This document shows positions 54,143-64,000 of a stretch of 64,000 nt of DNA, piece after piece (the stretch's first letter is position 1; each line of letters begins with the position of its first letter). Origin of the DNA: Paramixta manurensis (lineage in GTDB: Bacteria > Pseudomonadota > Gammaproteobacteria > Enterobacterales > Enterobacteriaceae); contig NZ_CP054212.1 in the NCBI RefSeq assembly GCF_013285385.1, positions 558,001 through 622,000 of the forward strand. Direction: 5' to 3'. Both the position numbers and the translations under genes were made by a program. A model generated the notes under the pieces. The model worked only from the letters and a program-made list of their open reading frames with translations. It was not told the origin of the DNA and did not search any database.

Positions 54143-55425
54143 ATGGCTCTGAGTGATGTGAAAGTTCGTTCGGCTAAGCCTGAAGCAAAAGCCTATAAAC
54201 TTACTGACGGTGAAGGCATGGTTTTGCTGGTTCACCCTAACGGCTCCAAATACTGGCGGCTTCGTTATCGCTTTGGTGGTAAGGAGAAGATGCTGGCGCT
54301 GGGCAAATACCCCGAAGTCTCGCTGGCGGATGCCAGGGCTCGCCGGGATGAGGCCCGTAAACTATTAGCTAATGGCGTCGATCCTAGTGAGAGCAAGAAA
54401 GCCGTTAAGGTAGAGCAGGAGCAAGAGGCGATAACGTTTGAAGTGGTTGCCAGAGACTGGCATGCCAGCAATCAGAAATGGTCGTCATCGCATAGCGCTC
54501 GTGTATTGAAAAGTCTGGAGGATAATCTCTTTGCTGCTATCGGTAAGCGGAACATTTTGCTGCTATCGGTAAGCGGAACATTGCGGAACTGAAGACACGA
54601 GATTTGCTAGTACCCATTAAGGCTGTGGAATCATCCGGACGACTCGAAGTTGCCGCCCGTTTACAACAGCGAACTACCGCGATTATGCGCTTTGCTGTGC
54701 AGAGCGGCATAATCGACTATAACCCCGCGCAAGAAATTGCCGGTGCAGTTGCTACGGCGAAAAGACAGCATCGCGCTGCACTAGAGCTTAATCGCATTCC
54801 TGAACTACTTCATCGCATTGATCACTACTCTGGCAGACCGTTAACTAGGTTGGCAGTGGAACTCACTTTGTTGGTCTTCATTCGTTCGAGTGAACTGCGT
54901 TTTGCTCGCTGGTCAGAAGTGGATTTTGAAACGGCCATGTGGACGATACCAGGAGAGCGTGAGCCTCTGGAGGGGGTTAAACACTCTCAGCGCGGCTCAA
55001 AGATGAAGACACCGCACCTTGTTCCTTTGTCGCGACAAGCTCTCGCTATTTTGGAAAAGATCAAAAGCATGAATGGAAACCGAGAGCTGATCTTCGTTGG
55101 CGATCACGATCCGCGTAAGCCGATGAGTGAGAATACGGTGAACAAGGCTTTGCGAGTGATGGGCTATGACACGAAAACGGAAGTATGTGGACATGGCTTT
55201 AGGACTATGGCGTGTAGTTCTTTGATTGAATCGGGATTGTGGTCGAGGGATGCGGTGGAGCGGCAGATGAGTCATCAGGAACGAAATTCTGTGCGAGCGG
55301 CTTACATCCATAAAGCGGAGCATCTGGGGGAGCGTAGGCTAATGCTGCAGTGGTGGGCGGATTATCTGGATGCTAACCGAGAGAAAGGGGTGAGTCCTTT
55401 TGATTTTGGAAAAGTTAATAATTAA
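54143..55425 (+). pseudogene. P4-type integrase of island 2, frameshifted
   Basis: Residues 1-135 of a P4-type integrase (ALSDVKVRSAKPEAKAYKLTDGEGMVLLVHPNGSKYW...) run in one frame to a stop at 54592. The rest (LVPIKAVESSGRLEVAARL... to the end) continues in another frame from about 54604. The break is a perfect 26-bp tandem duplication (54530-54581). Removing one unit restores LFAAIGKRNIAELKTRDLLVPIKAVES. The catalytic residues (RSSELR, HGFR, MSHQERN, AAYIHKAEH) are intact in the second part. The enzyme should be dead, leaving island 2 fixed unless another integrase acts. Confidence 0.93.
54530..54581 (+). repeat. 26-bp perfect tandem duplication
   Basis: The unit starting TTTGCTGCTATCGG and ending GGAACAT occurs twice without a gap (54530-54555 and 54556-54581). 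As 26 is not a multiple of three, it shifts the integrase reading frame. Confidence 0.95.
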
Positions 55426-55999
55426 TTAGGATAAAAAGTACTATTTTTAAATAGTTTTATTGAAAATATCTTATATAAATATTACTCTCAACTAGCTTTT
55501 TAAGCTAGTTGAGAGTGCCATATCTTTATTCTTTCTCTAGTTAATGTCTGATTATGTCCACATCAGCATGGCATTTAATTGTGGCGAGATGGTTTCTTTA
55601 CAGGGATGTATTTAGATCTCTACCATTCTCAATGCGGATGTGGTTTTTTATTTTAATATAATAATTACAGTATCGTATATATTCGTAAAGAGTGCTTTTA
55701 ATACTAAAGATGAAATTAAGTTAAAGCATATATAGTTACGAACATACTGTTAGTCTCTATAAATGTTTTCTAGGTGATAACTACTAATCTAAGGCATCAT
55801 ATTTTTTAGGGAGACTAAGCCATTTTGGGGGTATTACCGGGCTGAATGTTGACTATCATTCAATCTTTATACTCATTTCTTTGTCATGTATCTCTTTGAG
55901 AGAGCTTGTGTTCCGGGTATCATTTTGTGAAATGGATTCTAAAACTGAGTTATGCCAAGGCATATTTGCATCATGGCTAAGATACTTTCGAGGGTTTTC
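55426..55999. other. AT-rich intergenic region before hsdM with a long palindrome
   Basis: 574 bp without a credible gene. It holds a perfect inverted repeat with 15-bp arms (ACTCTCAACTAGCTT at 55484-55498 and its complement at 55502-55516), a likely bidirectional terminator after the integrase. A TTTTGGGGGT block at 55823-55832 resembles the putative integrase arm sites. GAGGG at 55990-55994 serves the methylase gene. Confidence 0.6.
55484..55516. terminator. 15-bp-arm hairpin after the integrase pseudogene
   Basis: Perfect inverted repeat with a 3-nt TTT spacer, 58 bp after the integrase stop. It has no classical T tract, but the stem is very stable. Confidence 0.55.
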
Positions 56000-58900
56000 A
56001 TGTCCAATACTAACTTCTTTCAAACGGCTGCCTTTATCTGGTCGATCGCTGATCTGCTTCGTGGTGACTTTAAGCTGCCTCAGTACGGGCGCGTGATTCT
56101 GCCTTTTACGCTGTTACGTCGACTTGAATGCATATTAGCTCCTACCAAAGAGGCTGTGGTTGCGGAAGCGGATAAGCTGAAGGCCAGCCCGTTGCCGGAA
56201 GAAGGGCGTGAGAAGTTTCTGTTAAGGGCTACCAATGGCCTGTCATTCTTTAATACCTCGCCGATGGATCTCAGCAAGATGGGGCAAAAGGACATTAAAG
56301 AAAACCTGGAGAACTACGTTCAGTGTTTCTCAAAGGATGCGCGTGAAATCTTTGAGTATTTGAAATTCAGCGAACTTGTTGGCCTGCTGGATGATGCAAA
56401 CCTGCTATTTAAAATCGTTAAGAAATTCGCCACTACTGACCTGAGCCCGAAAGCCATCTCCAACCATGAGATGGGCCTGGTGTTTGAAGAGCTGATCCGC
56501 CGCTTTGCGGAGAGTTCAAACGAGACCGCCGGTGAACACTTTACTCCACGCGATATTGTGCGCTTAACCACCTCGCTGGTGTTTAAGGAAGATGATGAGG
56601 TGCTATCTAAAAACGGCATCATCCGCACGATTTATGACCCGACGGTGGGTACGGGCGGCTTCCTCTCTTCCGGCATGGAATATGTGCACGAGCTGAACCC
56701 GAACGCGGTGATACGTGCTTTTGGCCAGGAGCTGAACCCCGAGTCTTACGCCATTTGTAAGGCTGATATGCTGATTAAAGGCATGGACATGAGCCGAATC
56801 AAGTTGGGCGACACACTTTCTAACGATCAACTGCCACAGGACCGGTTCGACTACATGCTGTCTAACCCGCCGTTCGGTATGGACTGGAAGAAGATTGAAG
56901 GGGAAATTAACGACGAGCACCAGCAGAAAGGCTTTAACGGTCGCTTTGGCCCCGGCCTTCCGCGCGTGTCTGATGGCTCGCTGCTGTTTCTGCTGCATCT
57001 GATTAGCAAAATGCGCGATAGTGATATAGTCGATAGCTCGGTGAGCAACGGCGGGCGTATTGGCATTATCCTTAACGGCTCGCCGCTGTTTACCGGCGGT
57101 GCTGGAAGCGGTGAGAGTGAAATTCGCCGTTATATTCTGGAAGCCGATTTGCTGGAAGGCATCGTCGCGCTGCCAACGGATATGTTCTACAACACCGGCA
57201 TCGCGACTTACGTCTGGATTCTGTCGAACAAAAAAGTAACTGAGCGCCAGGGCAAGGTTCAGTTGATTGATGGCACTAACCTGTGCGGCAAAATGCGTAA
57301 GTCTTTAGGTTCTAAGCGTAACCTGATGAGCGAAGACGATATCAAACTTATCACTCGCATCTTTGGTGAATTTGAAGTGGTGGATGCAACTTCTCTTAAA
57401 GAGTTGGGCCTTGAGAAAGCGCCGGAGAAAAAATCAAACCGTGACCGCCAGCCTATCACCGTTAAAACCGAAGCGCCAAAAACCTTTGCCAGCAAAATCC
57501 TGAGCAACACCGATTTTGGCTACCGCCGCCTGACTATCGAGCGTCCTCTGCGCCTGTCGGCACAGGTAACCGATGAGGCTATTACCACCCTGCGCTTTGC
57601 GACCAAACCGCTTAACGCACCGATGAAACGCCTGTACGATGAGTTTGCTGCACAATGGCAAGATGATAGCTATGGTAACTTTGCCGATATCGAAGTTGAA
57701 GCTCGCGCTATTATTAAGTCTGATTTTACTGATCTAAAAGAGAAGCATATTAAAGATCTACTGGACAGTAGAATGTGGCTAGCACAACGCGAATTGATGC
57801 ATAAAGCACAGCAAATTCAGTTAGCGTTGGGTGCTAAAGCGGGCGGCAAAGAGCTGGTAAGTAATGACTTTAATGAGTTCCAGCTAATTCTTAATGATGC
57901 GATTGGAACCTTAGGCGTTAAATTGAATGCGAGAGAAAAAAAACAGTTTATCTCCGCTATTACCAGTAAAAATCATGCGGCAGAACCCGTGGTAAAAGAG
58001 GAATTAAAAGAGATTGCCCAACCGTTGTATGGCGCATTTGAATATCGAGGCTGTGTAGTATTATTTGAACCAGACGAAGATCTGCGTGATAGCGAAAACG
58101 TGCCCTTAAATTCAGCTATTGCCACTAGCAGTTTGATAGAAAACTATTTTAAATCTGAAGTTCTACCGTATAGTTCTGATGCGTGGATTAACGCCAGTAA
58201 ACGAGATGATAAAGATGGCGATGTAGGTATAGTTGGTTATCGCATCAACTTTAAATCCTATTTTCAAAGGGATTATTCTAGGGATAAATTACTTCAAGGA
58301 TCTCCAATCCGTTTTAAAGAAATTGTGAGGCTAAGTGATAATGGGCTTTATGTTCTAGAATCATTTACAGGGAAAATTATAGAATTCTCTAGCTTAAGTG
58401 AAAAAAGAAAGATGCTTAACCCTACTCGTTTTGATTTTCTTCACGAAACACTCCTTCCTGAGTTTTACAATCTTTTCTTACAGCAAGAGGAAGGTAGGGA
58501 TTGGCTTGATAGTAATTTCATGTCTAATTCAGGGGTGTCAAGACACATATATATATCAGCGTGGTTGAATACTCGATTCTCACTTCCGCCAATAGCAAAT
58601 CAGTCGAAATTAATAGATTTTCAAAGCGAGTGTGAAGCTGTATTGACACGGGTAAACTTACTTAAAAACTCAGTTTTTTCTAATTTTCAATCTTCACGAG
58701 AACAATTGTTACCTTATTTGAGTGTCGCTAGTAGATATGAGCAGGAATTTTCCTCTATGTTGCCCACACCTTTAGCAATACTTTGGGAACTTGCTGAATC
58801 TAAGTTTAATGAAAGAGAAAGGTGCGAGGCCTTCATTAAGTTCTTTGAATACCTTGGAATATATTTAGTTTCATTCATTTTTGGACAAAGCAAACCATCA

Positions 58901-59542
58901 AAAGGAACCTTCTACAAAAGAAAAAAAGAGTTGTCAAGTATTACGATGGGTTTTGGCTACAATAGACTTAGCGAGTATAAAAAGAAAATAGATCCTAGTC
59001 TCGGTATAGAAAATTTAGTATGTTGTGATGAGGTAATTAATATTCTTCATGAAGCTACAGACCTGCGAAATGATATCTCACATAGAGGATTACCCTCAGC
59101 CGCGGCTGTAACTAAGGCAAAAGAAACTGTTCAACGTTTAAATCAGGCTATGCAACTTGAACATCGAGAATTTTTCGAAACGACTACGCTTATTAAACCA
59201 ATACAAGCAAAATTTGATGGCATTGGATTTTTGAACGAGGTGGAAGTGCTTAAGGGGTTAGGGCTTAATCCAAGTAGAACTGCACAATTCAAGACTTCTG
59301 AACCTATGATTTCCGGCGAGTTGTATCTTGCACATAGTGATTTGACAGTTAATGAAAACATAGCTGTGACAAAAATGTTTCCTTTGATGGTGATGAGAGA
59401 GATTTTACCGGAAAGTGATATAATGGCTTTTTACTTCTACAGTGATTTACAAGAAGATAAACTCCGCTTTGTTTGTCCTTACCCTAATGTTACAACGTAC
59501 ACTCTCCTCGAACAAAACACAATTATAGATAACTTAGAGTGA
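56000..59542 (+). CDS. Type I DNA methylase fused to an S-like segment and a HEPN-like C-terminus
   Basis: An 1180-residue protein. The N-terminal HsdM helical domain covers residues 1-130. An N6-adenine methylase domain follows, with SAM motif [10 protein letters not shown] near 213-222 and catalytic NPPF near 289. From about residue 560 the gene becomes much more AT-rich. Residues 740-930 include [27 protein letters not shown], like the 'LPPLaeQ' helix that ends HsdS target domains. Near the end [13 protein letters not shown] has Arg1023-X4-His1028, the HEPN RNase motif, then a short distinct tail. Usual HsdM is 500-800 residues. No separate hsdS is in view. Start at 56000 has GAGGG 5 bp upstream. 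It should modify DNA with HsdR downstream; the HEPN function is inferred. Confidence 0.85.
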   Translation: MSNTNFFQTAAFIWSIADLLRGDFKLPQYGRVILPFTLLRRLECILAPTKEAVVAEADKLKASPLPEEGREKFLLRATNGLSFFNTSPMDLSKMGQKDIKENLENYVQCFSKDAREIFEYLKFSELVGLLDDANLLFKIVKKFATTDLSPKAISNHEMGLVFEELIRRFAESSNETAGEHFTPRDIVRLTTSLVFKEDDEVLSKNGIIRTIYDPTVGTGGFLSSGMEYVHELNPNAVIRAFGQELNPESYAICKADMLIKGMDMSRIKLGDTLSNDQLPQDRFDYMLSNPPFGMDWKKIEGEINDEHQQKGFNGRFGPGLPRVSDGSLLFLLHLISKMRDSDIVDSSVSNGGRIGIILNGSPLFTGGAGSGESEIRRYILEADLLEGIVALPTDMFYNTGIATYVWILSNKKVTERQGKVQLIDGTNLCGKMRKSLGSKRNLMSEDDIKLITRIFGEFEVVDATSLKELGLEKAPEKKSNRDRQPITVKTEAPKTFASKILSNTDFGYRRLTIERPLRLSAQVTDEAITTLRFATKPLNAPMKRLYDEFAAQWQDDSYGNFADIEVEARAIIKSDFTDLKEKHIKDLLDSRMWLAQRELMHKAQQIQLALGAKAGGKELVSNDFNEFQLILNDAIGTLGVKLNAREKKQFISAITSKNHAAEPVVKEELKEIAQPLYGAFEYRGCVVLFEPDEDLRDSENVPLNSAIATSSLIENYFKSEVLPYSSDAWINASKRDDKDGDVGIVGYRINFKSYFQRDYSRDKLLQGSPIRFKEIVRLSDNGLYVLESFTGKIIEFSSLSEKRKMLNPTRFDFLHETLLPEFYNLFLQQEEGRDWLDSNFMSNSGVSRHIYISAWLNTRFSLPPIANQSKLIDFQSECEAVLTRVNLLKNSVFSNFQSSREQLLPYLSVASRYEQEFSSMLPTPLAILWELAESKFNERERCEAFIKFFEYLGIYLVSFIFGQSKPSKGTFYKRKKELSSITMGFGYNRLSEYKKKIDPSLGIENLVCCDEVINILHEATDLRNDISHRGLPSAAAVTKAKETVQRLNQAMQLEHREFFETTTLIKPIQAKFDGIGFLNEVEVLKGLGLNPSRTAQFKTSEPMISGELYLAHSDLTVNENIAVTKMFPLMVMREILPESDIMAFYFYSDLQEDKLRFVCPYPNVTTYTLLEQNTIIDNLE

Positions 59543-59873
59543 GTAATCTCAATATCGATTTATATGGCCGATATTTAATAGGCCTATGTTGATATAAATG
59601 TCGAGTCGCCCGAATCTAAAACTATTAATATATTTTATTTCAAGTGGCTTGTGCTTCTGAAAAATAGACTCCACTTGTTACAAAAGAGATGACTTATTGA
59701 TAATAAAAAGCACCTCCTCAATATTTAGTGTAAGCTCTCATTCGAAATGTTGGTGATGATGCTCATAAATAAAAGACAAAACAGACTTTTGAAGTGTTAA
59801 TTTTATAAGTTAATGCGTATTCAATTTTTTAACAAATTCGAACTAGTGCAGACTTTCCGCAGATGGATCTGCA
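59543..59873. other. AT-rich gap between convergent methylase and YgjP-like genes
   Basis: 331 bp without a credible gene on either strand. A short GGCC-N11-GGCC stem lies at 59566-59584. I see no tRNA, repeat array or clear terminator. Confidence 0.5.
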
Positions 59874-60587
59874 TTAATATACCCAATAATTATAAGCCAA
59901 GGGCATTTTATTCAACTTAGCTCTGTGTTCGCGCCAATTTGGTAAGTGCATGTTAATCAGAGCGGTAAAACGCTCATTGTGCTTGCGTTCGTGTAGATGA
60001 ACTAGCTCGTGAACCACAATGAATTCAAGGCATTCGGGAGGTTTTTTCACCAGTTCGAGATTGATCCAGATACGTGCGGTTTGGGGGTTACAGCTACCCC
60101 ATTTAGTCTTCATTCGCTTGATGCCAACAAAACTGGCTTCAGCCTTTACTTCTTGCTGCCATTTTGCCATTAACTTAGGCAGCCTTTGTTTTAAAATACC
60201 GCGATACCACTGGTTGAGAACTGCTTCCCGCTGGGCCGTATCATAATGTGGGGGTACTTTCATTCGTATCCAGCCACCCTGTAATTTCACTTCAGCGGGC
60301 TTATCCACTAAAACTACATCCAGCCGATATCCTCTTCCCCAAAGGTAGTGTGTTTCGCCACTACACATTTCTCGTTCACTCTGGCGCGGCTGAGCCTGAA
60401 ATTGTGCTTGCTGCTGTCGGATCCATACTAGCCTTCTGACAACAGCCATCCTGATAGCTGTGTCTGACAGAGAGACGGGAGCTGATACTCTTACTCGGCC
60501 ATCCGGAGGCAGTACACTGATGTGCAAGTTTTTGATTGGCTTACGCTGCAAATCGAGAGTGAGCTCACCAAAGGTAACCAATGGCAT
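59874..60587 (-). CDS. YgjP-like metallopeptidase (DUF45, SprT/WLM-like)
   Basis: A 237-residue protein with the zinc site HELVHLHERKH (His193, Glu194, His197, His203) preceded by MKTKWGSCNPQTARIWINLELVKKP, the signature of the YgjP/DUF45 family. Members are often encoded beside type I restriction genes; the substrate is unknown. Its start shares one base with the hsdR stop, so it is translated with HsdR. Confidence 0.92.
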   Translation of the reverse strand: MPLVTFGELTLDLQRKPIKNLHISVLPPDGRVRVSAPVSLSDTAIRMAVVRRLVWIRQQQAQFQAQPRQSEREMCSGETHYLWGRGYRLDVVLVDKPAEVKLQGGWIRMKVPPHYDTAQREAVLNQWYRGILKQRLPKLMAKWQQEVKAEASFVGIKRMKTKWGSCNPQTARIWINLELVKKPPECLEFIVVHELVHLHERKHNERFTALINMHLPNWREHRAKLNKMPLAYNYWVY

Positions 60588-63500
60588 CAGCGATACTCCT
60601 TCTGTGCCTTCACTAGGGCCATTACATCGGCGACCGTCACAGAATAACCTTTGATCTCTTCCGCGATAGCGAAACTAATCTCGCGTTCTTTAAAACGATC
60701 CCCATACCAGTCGGCCTTTTTGGTATGACGGACTGCAGCATCTATCTTTGTCACCAAGACTTCATCCTGCCCGAGGTTGTCAAACAACGCTTTCTTGGCG
60801 AGGGTATCAATACTTGCTGGATAAGTACTTTTACTACCTGACTGCGGATGTTTAACCTGCTTCGCCAGTTCACGTACGTGCTCCAGATACTCCTGATAGG
60901 AGATCGCTTGTTGACGACGAAGTGCGATCAGTTCATCAAGCAACACCGACATTTTTTCGTAGTATTTCGGGTTTACTGGGTTTTCATCAACAATGGTTCT
61001 GCGAACGTTATTTTCAATCGCTTCAGCCATCGCCTCCTGGTTGCCACGCATGTCGGCTGGAAGTCCATCCAGTGCTTCTTCTCCGCGTTCAATAATCAAC
61101 TCAAGCAGCCCTAGTTCCTCAAAATCCATAAGGGTTTCACTAGGATCGGCATCTACCCAAAGATCCAGCATCTGCCGCATACCTGGCTCGAACTGCTTCA
61201 TGTCCACGAAATCGCCACTGGCTATTTTTATTTCGTCGCGGACTTTTGTATAAAACTCAACATCAATGCGGATTTGATTTGCCTGCTGCTCGCTATAACC
61301 AGCATCTGTTAGCTCACCTGCCAGATTGGTAAAAGCACGGATAAGCTTCGCCACGGATTGATACAATGTTAGACGTAAAGCTTCTTTCTCAGATAACTGC
61401 TCTATCGACGCCCCTGATTCCCCACAAAAATAATGCTGATAATCAAGTTGATTGCGTGGCATTTTTACTGGTTCGCAAAGGGTGCGAACGGCATCCAGAG
61501 CACCATCAAGATCGATTTTGGCTTGTTGCAAACGATCTTTCAGTAACCCGGCTACATCTTCTTTGTCGTAGCCGTCAAAGGCTTCTGCGGTGTAGTCCTG
61601 AACGGTTTTTTCCAATGAGCGGAAAAGGTCTTTATAGTCGACAATATAGCCGTATTCTTTATCCTCACCATCCAACCGGTTAACGCGACATATCGCCTGG
61701 AAAAGGTTGTGGTCGGCCATTTTCTTGTCGATATAGAGGTAAGTGGCTGACGGGGCATCAAAGCCAGTCAATAACTTATCAACGACTATTAGAAGGCGCA
61801 TCTGGCCCGGTTCTTTGATGAAGCGTTGTTTGACCTCTTTTTCGAAATCACTAACACGTTTGGCTGCTTCAGCCTCAGGTTGTTCAAAATATTCCGCAAG
61901 CATTTTGCGGTAGATGTTGTACTTGGCTAGTTTCTCAGTCAGTCCTTCACCGCTCTCTTCGCCTTTAATCTCACTGGCATTTGGCTGGTAGCTCGTCACA
62001 ATCGCACATTTACCGGCAAAACCTGCGTCACTAAACATCTCATAGCATTTGCAGGCCTGATAGACGCTGGAACAGACCAGCATGGCGTTACCTCGGCCGT
62101 CGGCGAGCCGTGGTTTTTGTTCAAAATCGAGAAGGATGTCAGCCACAATCTGTTCCAGCCGCGTGCGGCTCGACAACAGCTTCTGCATCGAAGCCCATTT
62201 CTGCTTGAGTTGCTGTTGGCCAAGGCGAGCAAGTTTAGATGTCTTAGCATCAAACCACTGGTCGACTTTTTTCTGAGATTTGACCCGCTGATCAATGTCA
62301 CGAGCTTCGTAGCGCAGGTCCAGTACAACCCCATCATTGACTGCTTCATCAAATTTATAAGTGTGGATATAAGGCCCGAAGACCTCCACTGACTTCTTTT
62401 TATCTTTCTTCATCAGCGGGGTACCGGTGAAACCGATAAATTGTGCATCTGGCAAAATGCTTGTCATTGCCGCATGCAATTTGCCGGATTGGGTTCGGTG
62501 GCACTCATCCACAAACACGAATAATTTTCCCTTAGGGCTAAAATCGGCAGGGATATTTCGTTTTATTTGTTCGATAAAATCGTCCGTGTCAGCGTCTTTG
62601 TCATCCTCCTCCTGACGACCAAACTTATGCACTAACGAGCATATAAGCCAGGGCTTGGTTTGATTCAGGCGAGTCACCAGGTCCGCACCGCTCCGAGTGC
62701 GAAGGATCTCTTCTTCCACACCGTTAAACACTTTCTCGATCTGTTCATCAAGTTCTGTACGGTCGGTAATGATTAAAACTCGGCTATCGGTAATATTTTC
62801 TCTGATCCACTTTGCCAGCCAAACCATTGTCAGGCTTTTACCGCTGCCCTGGGTATGCCAGATAATCCCGCCTTCATTGCGTTGAATAAACGGTTTTGTT
62901 GCAGTGACGCCAAAATATTGGTTATGACGGCAGGTTTTTTTCACTCCAGCATCGAAAACGATAAAGTCGTGGATCAATTCCAGCAGGCGCTGTTTATTAC
63001 ATATCTGAGCCAGGTGACGATCAAGCATGTAGGCGTGAGGTGATTCCGCGGCTTCTTTCCATTGAAGGTAATATTTCTCCGGCGTTTCGATTACACCATA
63101 GCGAAGCCCTTCTAAATCATTACCGGCCATCACCAGTTGGATGGTAGTGAAGAAGTTGCGGATGAAGGCTTTTTGCTGATTATCGAGGTTTTGGCGGATG
63201 CCCTCTGAAACTGACACTGTAGAACGTTTTAGCTCAATGACACCAAGCGCAATACCATTAACATACAGCACCAAATCCGGGCGCTTTTTATTTTCACCGT
63301 TGTAGGTCACTTCTTCAGCTATCGCAAAATCATTGGCTTCTGGATTTTTCCAGTCCACCAACCACACGGTTTGATTCTGCTCACCAGCACCTTCTTTATC
63401 CTTCACTCCGTAGCGTAGCAGGCGATACACCTCTTTGTTTGCATCATAGAGGATACGGCCTTCACCGAGGCTTGCGGCTCGATCCAGTTGCCGTAATGCT

Positions 63501-63682
63501 CGGGCGATTAGGACTTCTGAAACGCCGCGCTTTGTTAGCCAGGCAGAAACTAAGCTTGGTTCGATGTTCCGGTTGTCTTCTCTTTTGTGCCAGTTACCAA
63601 GATAGTGATAACCGAGATGATCGGTGAATAACTGGATAACACGTTTTTGTGTCATGCGTTCACGTTGACCAACACTGTTCAT
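60587..63682 (-). CDS. hsdR: Type I restriction endonuclease subunit R
   Basis: A 1031-residue motor/nuclease subunit. The PD-(D/E)XK nuclease carries PD at 135-136 and ELK at 150-152. Walker A TQGSGKS is at 277-283, and the DEAD-type box DECH at 392-395, then the second helicase domain ([26 protein letters not shown], with [22 protein letters not shown]) and a C-terminal helical region that should bind HsdM. It overlaps the upstream DUF262-like gene by 4 bp (ATGA). It is convergent with the methylase gene and not in the usual hsdRMS order. Confidence 0.96.
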   Translation of the reverse strand: MNSVGQRERMTQKRVIQLFTDHLGYHYLGNWHKREDNRNIEPSLVSAWLTKRGVSEVLIARALRQLDRAASLGEGRILYDANKEVYRLLRYGVKDKEGAGEQNQTVWLVDWKNPEANDFAIAEEVTYNGENKKRPDLVLYVNGIALGVIELKRSTVSVSEGIRQNLDNQQKAFIRNFFTTIQLVMAGNDLEGLRYGVIETPEKYYLQWKEAAESPHAYMLDRHLAQICNKQRLLELIHDFIVFDAGVKKTCRHNQYFGVTATKPFIQRNEGGIIWHTQGSGKSLTMVWLAKWIRENITDSRVLIITDRTELDEQIEKVFNGVEEEILRTRSGADLVTRLNQTKPWLICSLVHKFGRQEEDDKDADTDDFIEQIKRNIPADFSPKGKLFVFVDECHRTQSGKLHAAMTSILPDAQFIGFTGTPLMKKDKKKSVEVFGPYIHTYKFDEAVNDGVVLDLRYEARDIDQRVKSQKKVDQWFDAKTSKLARLGQQQLKQKWASMQKLLSSRTRLEQIVADILLDFEQKPRLADGRGNAMLVCSSVYQACKCYEMFSDAGFAGKCAIVTSYQPNASEIKGEESGEGLTEKLAKYNIYRKMLAEYFEQPEAEAAKRVSDFEKEVKQRFIKEPGQMRLLIVVDKLLTGFDAPSATYLYIDKKMADHNLFQAICRVNRLDGEDKEYGYIVDYKDLFRSLEKTVQDYTAEAFDGYDKEDVAGLLKDRLQQAKIDLDGALDAVRTLCEPVKMPRNQLDYQHYFCGESGASIEQLSEKEALRLTLYQSVAKLIRAFTNLAGELTDAGYSEQQANQIRIDVEFYTKVRDEIKIASGDFVDMKQFEPGMRQMLDLWVDADPSETLMDFEELGLLELIIERGEEALDGLPADMRGNQEAMAEAIENNVRRTIVDENPVNPKYYEKMSVLLDELIALRRQQAISYQEYLEHVRELAKQVKHPQSGSKSTYPASIDTLAKKALFDNLGQDEVLVTKIDAAVRHTKKADWYGDRFKEREISFAIAEEIKGYSVTVADVMALVKAQKEYR

Positions 63683-64000
63683 AACACCTCCCTAAATACG
63701 CTATCACTACCACTGGTTAACACTGCCAGCATTTCCGCTTCGTGAGTGGCGATTTCTTCTTCCCCCCACTGATTGTTCTTCTTCATCAGCTCCATCATGG
63801 CGAGCAGTTTCAGACTATCAATTTCATTACGTTCAAGGCTCGCTTCGAAGTACTCTTGCTTTTGTTTTGGCTGGAAATTACTAAGTCGCGAATTCTTGCT
63901 GTGGCTAATCAGGCTAAGGTTGCCGAAGGAATGCAACGATGTATCTGGTAATGTCCTAAAGCCATCCATGGGGTGCTGAGGGTAGAAATGCTCTAATGAA
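63679..64000 (-). CDS. C-terminal part of a DUF262/DUF1524 (GmrSD-like) protein, 5' end outside window
   Basis: The frame is open to the window edge and reads [10 protein letters not shown] then [35 protein letters not shown]. This matches the DUF1524 pattern (EHxxPQ, GNLtLl, N-xlsN-F-K) of GmrSD-type nucleases that restrict modified DNA. An internal ATG at 63969 exists, but the upstream motif shows the gene is longer. It ends SDSVFREVL and overlaps hsdR by 4 bp, so it is the leading gene of a three-gene operon with hsdR and the peptidase. Confidence 0.82.
   Translation of the reverse strand, partial: SLEHFYPQHPMDGFRTLPDTSLHSFGNLSLISHSKNSRLSNFQPKQKQEYFEASLERNEIDSLKLLAMMELMKKNNQWGEEEIATHEAEMLAVLTSGSDSVFREVL

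Larger units (their letters stand above)
53924..64000 (+). mobile_element. Genomic island 2 (right end outside window)
   Basis: It begins at the partial leuX end, carries a P4-type integrase pseudogene and a restriction-modification gene set, and continues past the window. The arrangement of tRNA end, terminator and integrase repeats that of island 1, so two elements were inserted in tandem at the same site. Confidence 0.75.

Noticed and set aside
55881..56096. 71-codon frame overlapping the start of the methylase gene
   Set aside because: Out of frame with the conserved HsdM start, overlaps it by almost 100 bp, and shows no family features.

Overview
The window is a stretch of a Gram-negative gammaproteobacterial chromosome, almost certainly an Enterobacterales member. 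The left two thirds follow the argI-rraB / yjgM-valS-holC-pepA-lptFG / yjgR / leuX backbone known from Escherichia and Salmonella, and the proteins are close to the E. coli ones in length and sequence. The presence of miaE, a GH20 hexosaminidase next to ridA-pyrIB, a DUF2382 pair and two large sugar operons absent from E. coli K-12 points to a relative outside Escherichia (Erwiniaceae, Yersiniaceae or a similar family). The genus cannot be fixed by eye.

Layout. 1-5.2 kb: 3' part of a beta-hexosaminidase gene, ridA, the attenuated pyrL-pyrB-pyrI operon, and argI behind ARG boxes. 5.3-8.6 kb: rraB, miaE, an AT-rich three-gene insert (lytic-transglycosylase-like protein, small membrane protein, CdiI-like immunity protein), and yjgM. 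8.7-16.0 kb: valS-holC-pepA, divergent from lptF-lptG. 16.4-17.8 kb: two DUF2382 proteins. 17.9-24.0 kb: a D-erythronate/tetronate catabolic operon (denD, transporter, otnI, otnC, otnK) with a divergent DeoR regulator. 24.0-36.9 kb: two divergent sugar operons of unassigned substrate. One holds RpiR regulator, MBL hydrolase, 2-hydroxyacid dehydrogenase, shikimate-dehydrogenase-like protein, KDPG-type aldolase and cupin isomerase. The other holds a CUT2 ABC transporter, FGGY kinase, SDR, GldA-like dehydrogenase and a second SDR. 37.0-42.4 kb: yjiN, yjgR, yjjA and a DUF4153 membrane protein.

42.6-64 kb is a tandem island array at the tRNA-Leu(CAA) gene leuX. Island 1 (about 42.69-53.94 kb) runs from the leuX 3' end to a near-copy of that end at 53924-53944. 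It carries a P4-type integrase, a membrane protein, a duplicated XRE switch with a Ner-like gene, a RepA-like ATPase, AlpA, a second tyrosine recombinase, about 0.75 kb of tightly packed hairpins, a HigBA-type toxin-antitoxin pair and a SIR2-HerA anti-phage operon. Island 2 starts at 53.9 kb and leaves the window. Its integrase is broken by a 26-bp tandem duplication. It carries a chimeric type I methylase with an S-like segment and a HEPN-like C-terminus, convergent with a YgjP-like peptidase, HsdR and a DUF262/DUF1524 (GmrSD-like) gene. This part of the chromosome is therefore a defence island.

The strongest leads for new biology are the hairpin array at 49.1-49.85 kb, the HsdM-S-HEPN fusion with its HsdR/YgjP/GmrSD neighbours, the lytic-transglycosylase-like/immunity cassette at 6.6-8.0 kb, and the unassigned sugar pathway at 24-37 kb.
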